From NCBI GenBank assembly GCA_036742455.1, contig DAINQU010000036.1, forward strand, positions 1-20,889: a stretch of 20,889 nt of DNA, in the 5' to 3' direction. The position numbers and the translations under genes were made by a program. The stretch comes from CAIKZZ01 sp036742455. Lineage in GTDB: Bacteria; Pseudomonadota; Gammaproteobacteria; Steroidobacterales; Steroidobacteraceae. Positions 15,069 through 20,889 of this stretch are shown one piece after another; the stretch's first letter is position 1, and every line of letters begins with the position of its first letter. The notes under the pieces were generated by a model. It ran no database searches. It worked only from the letters and a program-made list of their open reading frames with translations, and was not told the origin of the DNA.

Positions 15069-15078
15069 TGCACTGCGA
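15069..15078 (+). promoter_or_regulatory. Candidate PhaR operator upstream of phaR (autoregulation)
   Basis: TGCACTGCGA matches the operator copy at 14533-14542 in nine of ten positions. It lies 34 bases before the phaR ATG, where a bound repressor could block the phaR promoter. Autoregulation by PhaR is known in Paracoccus and Cupriavidus. Confidence 0.45.
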
Positions 15079-15099
15079 GAATTACGCGTGCGAACGCGC

Positions 15100-15105
15100 T
15101 AGACT
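15100..15105 (+). promoter_or_regulatory. Candidate -10 of phaR (leaderless geometry)
   Basis: TAGACT ends six bases before the phaR ATG, and no ribosome binding site precedes the start. No convincing -35 is seen at 16-18 bases upstream, so promoter strength may be low. Confidence 0.35.
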
Positions 15106-15111
15106 GGCGCC

Positions 15112-15648
15112 ATGACCCAGCCAGAGCGCCTCATCAAAAAATACGCCAACCGACGCCTCTACGACGCGTCGCAGTCCCGCCATGTCACGCTCGATGACAT
15201 TCGAGAGTTCATTGTGCAGGGTGAGAAAGTGCGTGTGGTGGAGGACAAGACGGGGGACGACATCACCCGTTTGATCCTGCTACAAGTCATCGCCGAGCAA
15301 GAACAGTTCGGTAAGCCCATTCTGTCGAGTCAGGTGCTGGAGTCGATCATTCGGTTCTACGGCAACGGACTCCAGGATTTCATGACGCGCTATCTGGAAA
15401 AGAGCGTTGAAGCGTTCTCCCTGCAGCAGGAAAAGCTGCAGGTGCAGGTCGCCAAAATGATGAGCCAAACGCCGGTGGGACCGTTGGCGGACATCGCCAA
15501 GCAGAATCTGGACTATTGGACCAAGATTCAAGAACAGATGGTGTCAACCTTCATGCCGGGCGGACGGCGTCCGTCGGCGCCGCCCCCCGCCTCGGACGCT
15601 ACCGATACGAAAAGCGGCGCTTCGGACGGCTCGCCCAAAACACCATGA
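15112..15648 (+). CDS. phaR: Polyhydroxyalkanoate synthesis repressor PhaR
   Basis: A 178-residue regulator. The N-terminal DNA-binding domain contains IKKYANRRLYDASQSRHVTLDDI and GEKVRVVEDKTGDDITR, both hallmarks of PhaR (PHB_acc_N). The middle part (LLQVIAEQEQFGKPILSSQVLESIIRFYGNGLQDFM) is the accumulation-regulator domain that binds polymer. Residues 140 to the end form a Pro/Ser-rich, probably disordered tail. PhaR binds the phasin promoter when no polymer is present and is released onto new granules. TGC(G/A)CTGCAA-like elements at the phasin promoter and upstream of phaR fit this. The ATG has no ribosome binding site and a TAGACT hexamer six bases upstream. The TGA overlaps the cupin ATG (ATGA). 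Confidence 0.96.
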   Translation: MTQPERLIKKYANRRLYDASQSRHVTLDDIREFIVQGEKVRVVEDKTGDDITRLILLQVIAEQEQFGKPILSSQVLESIIRFYGNGLQDFMTRYLEKSVEAFSLQQEKLQVQVAKMMSQTPVGPLADIAKQNLDYWTKIQEQMVSTFMPGGRRPSAPPPASDATDTKSGASDGSPKTP

Positions 15649-16001
15649 GCGTGCCCGCCATTATCAGTTTTCAGCGCCCGGGTTCGCCCGAGTCCGCCAC
15701 CGTCGCCGCCGATCGAATCGTCAGCGGCGAGCCAGTCACGTCGGTCGACAATCGCTACTCCAGCGACGATGCAAAATTTCATGCCGGGTTATGGACGAGT
15801 ACCGTCGGTTGCTGGCAGATCCAATACACCGAGCACGAGTACTGCGTATTGACGCGCGGCCACGTCCGTCTCACCTCGAGCGACGGTGCCGCGCTAGAAT
15901 TTCGCGCCGGCGATGCGTTCGTCATTCCGGCAGGATTCCGCGGCACGTGGGAAACCATCGAAGACTGCGCTAAGCACTACGTAATCTACGAAAGCGCCTG
16001 A
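15645..16001 (+). CDS. Small cupin domain protein (Cupin_3/DUF861-like)
   Basis: A 118-residue single-domain cupin. The core reads YTEHEYCVLTRGHVRLT (61-77), then EFRAGDAFVIPAGFRGTWETIEDCAKHYVIYE (85-116); the G-D-x-x-x-x-P-x-G-x-x-G-x-W pattern is that of the Cupin_3 group, which includes ureidoglycine aminohydrolase-like and EutQ-like small cupins. A metal site is possible (His64, Glu65, His73), but the usual set is incomplete. Function is unknown. The ATG overlaps the phaR stop, so it is translated with the PHA repressor, and glgA starts 46 bases downstream. Its place between a PHA regulator and glycogen synthase suggests a role linked to storage metabolism, which is inference only. Confidence 0.85.
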   Translation: MSVPAIISFQRPGSPESATVAADRIVSGEPVTSVDNRYSSDDAKFHAGLWTSTVGCWQIQYTEHEYCVLTRGHVRLTSSDGAALEFRAGDAFVIPAGFRGTWETIEDCAKHYVIYESA

Positions 16002-16035
16002 GCAACACCAACACGGATATTCACAATCCGTTGGT

Positions 16036-16041
16036 TATACT
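16036..16041 (+). promoter_or_regulatory. Candidate -10 of glgA (leaderless geometry)
   Basis: TATACT, the same hexamer as in the phasin promoter, ends six bases before the glgA ATG. No Shine-Dalgarno site is present, and the -35 region is weak. An inverted repeat CGGAT/ATCCG (16014-16018, 16026-16030) lies just upstream and could be an operator. Confidence 0.45.
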
Positions 16042-16047
16042 CGGCCG

Positions 16048-17496
16048 ATGGCCTATCGAGTTCTCTTCAGCACCGCCGAGTATGCGCCGCTGGCGAAGAC
16101 CGGTGGCTTGGGCGATGTCAGCGCAGCGCTGTGTCAGTACCTGCACGGCGAGGGCCACGATGTCCGTGTCTTCCTGCCGTGGTATCGCGATCTCAATCGC
16201 ACGGGGCTCCACGTACAACCGGCCCTCGAGGGCCTGTCGCTCCAACTCGGCGAACACCGATATGACTACCGCGTCCTTGTCGGCACGCCAGCCGGAACTC
16301 GGCAACCCATTCATTTTATCGACTGTCCCGCCCTGTTTGATCGGAGCGGCATCTACGGTCATCCCGATGATCACCGTCGCTTCTTATTGCTGACACGCGC
16401 CGCCTTCGAGGTGTCGCAACACATGGCCTTCGCGCCCCATATTCTGCATTGCAACGACTGGCACACCGCCTTCGCACCGCTCTATTTGCGCACCAACTAT
16501 GCGTGGGATCGCTTGTTTTCGGCCACGCGGTCGGTGCTCACGATTCACAACATCGGCTATCAAGGCGTGTTCTGGTCGGTCGAGTCCGGCGATTTGTCAT
16601 TGGGCTCCGCCAACTGGATGCTGCACCAAGACGATCTGCGCGATGGCCGCGTCAATCCCATGTTGCACGGTGTGATGTACGCCGATTTGATTACGACCGT
16701 CAGCCCGACGTATGCCAAGGAAATCTGCACGCCGGATTATGGCGCCGGCTTGGACCCGTTCCTGCGTGCGCGCGGACCCGCGGTCGTGGGCATTCTGAAC
16801 GGCGTCGACTATAACGACTGGGATCCACAGAACGATCGCTTTCTCGGCCAGCGTTACAGCGCAGCGGATCTCACGGGCAAGACGACGGCAAAGCGCGCCT
16901 TGGCCAGCAACTTGGCGCTCGCACTCGGTCCCAAGACACTGTTGTTCGGCGTCGTCACTCGGTTGGTGTCCCAGAAAGGCATCGATCTCATGGAGTCCGT
17001 CCTGCCGGATGTCCTCAATGACGCCGACTGCGCCGTCGTGGCCATCGGCTCGGGCGAACCGCGCTACGAAGCATTCTTTGCGCGATTGGCCGATGACTAC
17101 CCCGGTCGCGTGCATTTCACGCGCGGGTACAACGAACGGATCGCCCATTGGATCGAGGCGGCGTCCGACGCGTTTCTGATGCCGTCGCTCTATGAGCCCT
17201 GTGGGCTCAATCAAATGTACAGTCTGCGCTACGGCACCGTACCGATCGTGCGGCGCACCGGCGGATTGGCGGATTCGGTGACCGCCTATTCGACAGAGTC
17301 GGGATGGGGCGACGGTTTCGTCTTTGATGCCTATACCCCGGGCGCGCTGCGCGGAGCGATCGACCAAGCGCTGAGCCTCTTCGGCACGCCCCATTGGTCG
17401 CGCATGATGCAGAATGGGATGGCCCTCGATTACTCGTGGGCGCGCCAAGGCCAAGCCTATATCGAGGCGTACCAAAAACTCGTCGGCCCCGCCTGA
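16048..17496 (+). CDS. glgA: Glycogen synthase (ADP-glucose), GT5 family
   Basis: A 482-residue glycosyltransferase, close to the 477 of E. coli GlgA. It transfers glucose from ADP-glucose to the non-reducing end of alpha-1,4-glucan. The N-terminal K17-T-G-G-L-G-D-V motif binds the ADP-glucose phosphates. HCNDWHTAFAPLYL, SVLTIHNIGYQGVF and GILNGVDYNDWDP are family blocks. In the C-terminal Rossmann domain, VTRLVSQKGIDL and the catalytic-Glu block MPSLYEPCGLNQMYSLRYGTVPIVRRTGGL are intact. The start is the only one fitting the N-terminal motif; it lacks a ribosome binding site. The gene meets the LEA-type-2 lipoprotein gene tail to tail with five bases between stops. No glgB or glgP is in the window. 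Confidence 0.97.
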   Translation: MAYRVLFSTAEYAPLAKTGGLGDVSAALCQYLHGEGHDVRVFLPWYRDLNRTGLHVQPALEGLSLQLGEHRYDYRVLVGTPAGTRQPIHFIDCPALFDRSGIYGHPDDHRRFLLLTRAAFEVSQHMAFAPHILHCNDWHTAFAPLYLRTNYAWDRLFSATRSVLTIHNIGYQGVFWSVESGDLSLGSANWMLHQDDLRDGRVNPMLHGVMYADLITTVSPTYAKEICTPDYGAGLDPFLRARGPAVVGILNGVDYNDWDPQNDRFLGQRYSAADLTGKTTAKRALASNLALALGPKTLLFGVVTRLVSQKGIDLMESVLPDVLNDADCAVVAIGSGEPRYEAFFARLADDYPGRVHFTRGYNERIAHWIEAASDAFLMPSLYEPCGLNQMYSLRYGTVPIVRRTGGLADSVTAYSTESGWGDGFVFDAYTPGALRGAIDQALSLFGTPHWSRMMQNGMALDYSWARQGQAYIEAYQKLVGPA

Positions 17497-17501
17497 GCGC
17501 G

Positions 17502-17954
17502 TTAGAGTTTGCCGTGCTCGTCGAAAGGAAACTCGCGGAACCACGCGAGGTCCGTTCGAACCGTCCCATCAATGTGGTATTCCAATCCGTGGCCGCCGTC
17601 CTTCAGTTTCGGCAGCAGCTTCACGAGCACGGTGGCGAGGTGGGTCGTCACGGTCATGGAAAAATCGGCATCGCCTCGCGCAGGCACCACGAACGCACTG
17701 TCGGTTTCACCCCGCCCCAATGGCTCTCCGCCGAGCGCAACGTCGTAACGAATGGAGTGGATCGGTAGATCAATCCTATTCGGGTTGTGCGCCCGCACGT
17801 GTACACGCAGGTGCTGCTCCGTGAAATTCGCGCTCTCCACATCGACGTGCCGCACCGCCAGCGTCGGCTTCTCAAAATGGGGCGTGAGAGCGCATCCGCC
17901 GAGCGCGGTCAGCGCGACGAGGCAAACACCGGCCGTCGCGCGACGCAGCGTCAT
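17502..17954 (-). CDS. LEA type 2 (LEA14/WHy-like) lipoprotein
   Basis: A 150-residue protein with a lipoprotein signal peptide: Arg4-Arg5, hydrophobic 8-18, and lipobox L18-G19-G20-C21. Residue 22 is Ala, so outer-membrane sorting is expected. The mature part has the LEA_2/WHy pattern: a beta-rich domain with LRVHVRAHNPNRIDLPIHSIRYDVALGGEPLGRGET, the NPN segment being typical, and a C-terminal YHIDGTVRTDL strand. Related proteins are tied to desiccation and osmotic stress in plants and bacteria; the bacterial role is poorly known. The ATG at 17954 overlaps the malQ stop (ATGA), so it is coupled to glycogen genes and may be made together with them under stress. Confidence 0.88.
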   Translation of the reverse strand: MTLRRATAGVCLVALTALGGCALTPHFEKPTLAVRHVDVESANFTEQHLRVHVRAHNPNRIDLPIHSIRYDVALGGEPLGRGETDSAFVVPARGDADFSMTVTTHLATVLVKLLPKLKDGGHGLEYHIDGTVRTDLAWFREFPFDEHGKL

Positions 17955-19408
17955 ACGCGACCGTACAGGTGATTCCAACGCAGGCAGCGATCGGCCAGCC
18001 AAGACGGAACCTCGTGCCACGAGAATTTCCATAGCCAGTTCCCCTCTATAGTACCCGGCAAATTCATCCGGGCGTCCGTGCCCAAGCAGAGCAAGTCTTG
18101 CATCGGGATGACCGCCAACTGTGCCACCGACGCCAGCACGGCGCGCGACATCCCGATAACGACATCGTCCTGCGATGTCCCCACGTAGTCGGCCACAAAC
18201 TGACGCGCATCGCCATCCAGATGGCGGAACCAACCCAGCGTTGTATCGTTGTCGTGCGTGCCGGTGTACCCCACCGCATTCGCCGTCCAGTTATGCAGCA
18301 CATGGACGTTCGTATCGGCACCGTCGAAGCCAAACTGTGCGATGCGCATACCCGGCAGGTGTTGGCCATCCCGCAGCGCCTCGACCTCGGGCGTGATCAC
18401 GCCTAAGTCTTCAGCAACCACTTCCAACGTACCGAACGCCTTGCGTGCCGCCGCAAGCAGGGCTTCCCCTGGCGCCTTACGCCATTCACCGGTGGCCGCC
18501 GTCGGAGCACCGGCCGGCACCGCCCAATACGCCTCCAAACCGCGGAAATGATCGATGCGCACCAGATCAAAGAGCGCAAACTGCGCCCGCAAGCGCTCAA
18601 TCCACCACTGGAAACGCGTCCGCTGATGCTCTTCCCAGCGGTACAGCGGGTTACCCCAGAGTTGACCGTCGACCGAAAAATAATCGGGCGGCACACCGGC
18701 CACCGCCGTCGGCAAGCCGGCGTCGTCCAGTTGAAAGAGCTTGCGGTGGGCCCACACCTCGACGCTGTCGGGCGCCAGGTAAATGGGCACGTCACCGAAC
18801 AGCAGCACGCCGCGATCGGCGGCATAGCGGCGCAACGCACCCCACTGGGTGTAGAAAAAGTACTGACAGGCCTCGATGCGGGCGATCTCCACCGCCAGTT
18901 CGCGCCGCGCCTTACGAAGCGCGGCCGCGTTACGGTCGCGTAAGGCCTCCGGCCACTGCCACCAAGGACGTCCCGACTCCCGCGCCTGTACGGCCATGAA
19001 CAACGAGTAATCGGGCAACCAGTGGGCCGCTTCCGCACGAAACGTCTCATAGGCCTCGCGCCGTGGGCCCGGCGCCTGCAGCGCAAGCGTCGCCTCGGCG
19101 AGTAACTCGTCGCGACTCACCGCACCCAGTCGGTCGTGTGCAATCAATCCGTCCTGCGCGAGCGTCGCCAAATCAACCAACCCAGGGTCGCCGGCATGAT
19201 TGGATCGCGCAAAATAGGGAGAGCGATCCGAACCGACGGGGCCGAGCGGCAGGAATTGCCAGACCGTAAAACCACCGACTCGCAGCCATTCCACGAAGTT
19301 GCGTGCCGCCTGTCCCAGCGCCCCGTACTGCGCATCCGGCAAGGATGTCGGATGCAACAGAACGCCTGCGCGGCGGCGATTCAAAACCTTCGAATTCAGT
19401 ATCGACAT
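17951..19408 (-). CDS. malQ: 4-alpha-glucanotransferase (amylomaltase), GH77
   Basis: A 485-residue GH77 enzyme of the compact, Thermus-like size (E. coli MalQ is about 690). It transfers alpha-1,4-glucan segments between chains and so remodels glycogen or maltodextrins. RRAGVLLHPTSLP and PLGPVGSDRSPYFARSNHAGDP form the N-terminal blocks. Asp286 (VRIDHFRG) is the nucleophile, Glu333 (VVAEDLG) the acid/base and HDNDT (385-389) the third acidic site; D286 and E333 lie seven positions before D293 and E340 of Thermus aquaticus amylomaltase. The start has GAGGA upstream. It follows glgC after 89 bases and is coupled to the LEA lipoprotein gene. Some genomes use the name for a glycogen-linked rather than maltose-linked enzyme, as is likely here. 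Confidence 0.96.
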   Translation of the reverse strand: MSILNSKVLNRRRAGVLLHPTSLPDAQYGALGQAARNFVEWLRVGGFTVWQFLPLGPVGSDRSPYFARSNHAGDPGLVDLATLAQDGLIAHDRLGAVSRDELLAEATLALQAPGPRREAYETFRAEAAHWLPDYSLFMAVQARESGRPWWQWPEALRDRNAAALRKARRELAVEIARIEACQYFFYTQWGALRRYAADRGVLLFGDVPIYLAPDSVEVWAHRKLFQLDDAGLPTAVAGVPPDYFSVDGQLWGNPLYRWEEHQRTRFQWWIERLRAQFALFDLVRIDHFRGLEAYWAVPAGAPTAATGEWRKAPGEALLAAARKAFGTLEVVAEDLGVITPEVEALRDGQHLPGMRIAQFGFDGADTNVHVLHNWTANAVGYTGTHDNDTTLGWFRHLDGDARQFVADYVGTSQDDVVIGMSRAVLASVAQLAVIPMQDLLCLGTDARMNLPGTIEGNWLWKFSWHEVPSWLADRCLRWNHLYGRV

Positions 19409-19459
19409 TCAACATCCTCGGCGCGGCGCCACGGGTGACGCCGCTCTCACAAGTGGGGT

Positions 19460-19487
19460 TGGGCGTCCTGAATACTCAGAACGCCCA
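19460..19487 (-). other. Strong hairpin between glgC and malQ, no T-tract
   Basis: An inverted repeat of about 12 bp with one G-T pair and a four-base loop begins 10 bases after the glgC stop. No run of T follows on either strand, so it is not a classic intrinsic terminator. It could protect the 3' end of glgC mRNA or reduce read-through into malQ. Confidence 0.6.
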
Positions 19488-19497
19488 GACTATCGGC

Positions 19498-20772
19498 TCA
19501 GGCGAGCGCCTGCAGCATTTGTGGTGTCACCAGTACGACACCGTTTTCCGTGACCTCAAACCGGCTCGCATCCGTATACGCGTCGACGCCGATGTGCATG
19601 TCGTCCGGGACATGACAACCCTCATCGAGGATCGCCCGGCGAATCACACAGCCCCGTCCAATCGAGACGCGCGGTAGCAGGACCGAACGCTCCACCGTCG
19701 CGCATTCTTCGACACGCACGTCGGAAAACAGCAACGACTCGCGCACGCTCGCTCCGGAAATGATACAGCCCGCGGAGACCATCGAATTGATGGCATAGCC
19801 CGTCCGTCCCGAGGACGGATCGTCGAGCACAAATTTGGCGGGCGGACGCTGCAATTGGTACGTCCAAATCGGCCACGCATCATCGTAAATATTGAGTTCG
19901 GGACGAACGTGTACGAGCTCCATATTGGCTTCGTAATAGGCGTCCAACGTCCCCACGTCACGCCAATAGGCCTGCGCGTTGGTACGGACGTCCTGAAACG
20001 CATAGGCATACACCGCACGACTGTCGAGCGCCGCCGGGATGATGTTCTTACCAAAATCGTGAGCCGAGCCCGACTGCGTGGCATCGGCCGTCAACATGCT
20101 GTCGAGCAAATCCGCATTGAAGATATAGATACCCATCGACGCCAACGCGATATCCGGTCGTCCGGGCACGGTCTCCGGGTCTTTCGGCTTCTCGTTGAAG
20201 CGGATGACGCGATTGGACTCATCGACCGACAGGACACCGTATTCCCGCGCCAAATCCCTCGGCACTTCCACAACACCGATCGAAACGTCCGCATTTTTTT
20301 CGACGTGCGCCGCGATCATGGGACCGTAGTCCATCGTGTAAATGTGATCGCCGGCGAGGATCAGCACGTATTTAGGGGCATGCGAGCGGATGAATTCGAG
20401 GTTTTGATACACCGCATCGGCGGTGCCCTGATACCAGTGCGGCCCCATTTGCTGCTGTGCGGGGATCACGCTGACGAATTCACCGAACTCACCGCGCAGA
20501 TATCCCCAGCCGCGCTGTACATGCTCAATCAGGGACTGCCCTTTGTATTGCGTCAGTACCGCGATCTGACGAATACCGGAATTTACGCAGTTGGATAGAA
20601 CGAAATCGATGATGCGGAACTTGCCGCCAAACGGTGTGGCCGGCTTCGCTCGACTGGCGGTCAATTGCTTCAGCCGCTCGCCACGCCCTCCCGCCATAAT
20701 GATAGCGAGCGTCCCACTCGTCAGGCGGGAAACGTACCGTCCGGAACTCGTCGATGGAGCGCGCTCGGTCAT
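19498..20772 (-). CDS. glgC: Glucose-1-phosphate adenylyltransferase
   Basis: A 424-residue ADP-glucose pyrophosphorylase, the normal length. It makes ADP-glucose from ATP and glucose-1-phosphate, the committed step of glycogen synthesis. IIMAGGRGERL (25-35) is the nucleotide loop, RAKPATPFGGKFRIIDF the following conserved block, and WYQGTADAVYQN and LAGDHIYTMDYGPMI hold substrate and metal residues. FNEKPKDP carries the glucose-1-phosphate region, and the C-terminal part is a left-handed beta-helix (SAGCIISGASVRESLLFSDVRVEE). The position of E. coli Lys39, which binds the activator fructose-1,6-bisphosphate, is Ser40 here. ATG 20772 has a good GGAAGGA site and the usual N-terminal length; the reading frame runs on upstream without homology. 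Confidence 0.97.
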   Translation of the reverse strand: MTERAPSTSSGRYVSRLTSGTLAIIMAGGRGERLKQLTASRAKPATPFGGKFRIIDFVLSNCVNSGIRQIAVLTQYKGQSLIEHVQRGWGYLRGEFGEFVSVIPAQQQMGPHWYQGTADAVYQNLEFIRSHAPKYVLILAGDHIYTMDYGPMIAAHVEKNADVSIGVVEVPRDLAREYGVLSVDESNRVIRFNEKPKDPETVPGRPDIALASMGIYIFNADLLDSMLTADATQSGSAHDFGKNIIPAALDSRAVYAYAFQDVRTNAQAYWRDVGTLDAYYEANMELVHVRPELNIYDDAWPIWTYQLQRPPAKFVLDDPSSGRTGYAINSMVSAGCIISGASVRESLLFSDVRVEECATVERSVLLPRVSIGRGCVIRRAILDEGCHVPDDMHIGVDAYTDASRFEVTENGVVLVTPQMLQALA

Positions 20773-20797
20773 CGGGGGTCCTTCCTTTTTTCGCCCT

Positions 20798-20825
20798 ATG
20801 TTACCGTGCGCAGAGACCCCTGCAA
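20798..20825 (-). promoter_or_regulatory. Candidate glgC operon promoter
   Basis: On the minus strand TTGCAG (20825-20820) and TAACAT (20803-20798) are separated by 16 bases. This gives a leader of about 20 bases with a GGAAGGA site ahead of the glgC ATG. It would drive glgC, malQ and the LEA lipoprotein gene. The rest of 20773-20889 shows no gene I can support. Confidence 0.5.
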
Positions 20826-20889
20826 GCCACGGAATGATGACGGCCGCGCTACAAAAAGCACTACAGCAATGGCAGAGCGCCATTGAGGC

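Noticed and set aside
12573..16001. phaE, phaA or phaB in the PHA region
   Set aside because: Every frame in the region was considered. Only phaC, the MaoC-type hydratase, the phasin, phaR and the cupin gene show support.
20773..20883. Upstream in-frame extension of glgC (37 more codons)
   Set aside because: The extra residues are Cys/Ala-rich without GlgC similarity, and the ATG at 20772 has a strong ribosome binding site and usual N-terminal length.
1..20889. Defence system, prophage or mobile element
   Set aside because: No transposase, integrase, toxin pair, nuclease cluster or direct-repeat boundary was seen. The UvrD-like helicase and ADP-ribosylglycohydrolase-like protein sit in separate, ordinary gene contexts.

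Overview
The window is a compact, gene-dense, GC-rich stretch of bacterial chromosome. It holds 21 complete genes plus the last codons of a 22nd. The gene content suggests a gammaproteobacterium: ttcA, a YigB-like phosphatase, a DUF6524 membrane protein, a class III-type PHA synthase with phasin and PhaR, and a GlgA/GlgC/MalQ glycogen set. I cannot name a genus from sequence alone. No tRNA, rRNA, CRISPR array, insertion sequence, prophage or recognisable defence locus was found, and no gap without a gene exceeds about 205 bases.

Layout. (1) 1-151: glycine-rich tail of a probable RNA-binding protein and its terminator. (2) 229-5966: a predicted methyltransferase lipoprotein (+), a UvrD-family helicase (-), a DUF6524 membrane protein and a Nudix hydrolase (+), a HAD phosphatase (-), then a glycerophosphodiester phosphodiesterase (+) whose stop overlaps the start of a glutathione transferase (to 6610). 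(3) 6607-12369: a minus-strand operon-like run read in the order M32 carboxypeptidase, ttcA, ADP-ribosylglycohydrolase-like protein, ATP-grasp ligase, apt, MOSC protein. Most junctions overlap or nearly touch. (4) 12573-20772: a carbon-storage locus. phaC and a MaoC-type hydratase run leftward. The phasin gene, phaR, a small cupin and glgA run rightward. glgC, malQ and a LEA-type-2 lipoprotein run leftward from the far end and meet glgA tail to tail.

How the genes work together. Region 4 combines the two classic bacterial carbon reserves. PhaC polymerises (R)-3-hydroxyacyl-CoA, the MaoC-type hydratase could supply that monomer, the phasin coats the granule, and PhaR represses the phasin until granules titrate it away. 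GlgC makes ADP-glucose, GlgA polymerises it, and MalQ remodels the glucan chains. Near-identical TGC(G/A)CTGCAA elements overlap the phasin promoter, and a third copy lies before phaR, which fits PhaR control and autoregulation.

The points most worth a second look are: an 86-residue N-terminal extension on a class III-type PhaC with no phaE nearby; a small cupin translationally coupled to phaR; four genes whose ATG lies exactly six bases after a -10-like hexamer with no ribosome binding site (candidate leaderless mRNAs); an ADP-ribosylglycohydrolase homologue with altered metal-site residues; and a GlgC that lacks the lysine used for fructose-1,6-bisphosphate activation in E. coli. I see no wholly unknown multi-gene system. 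The storage locus is the nearest candidate.
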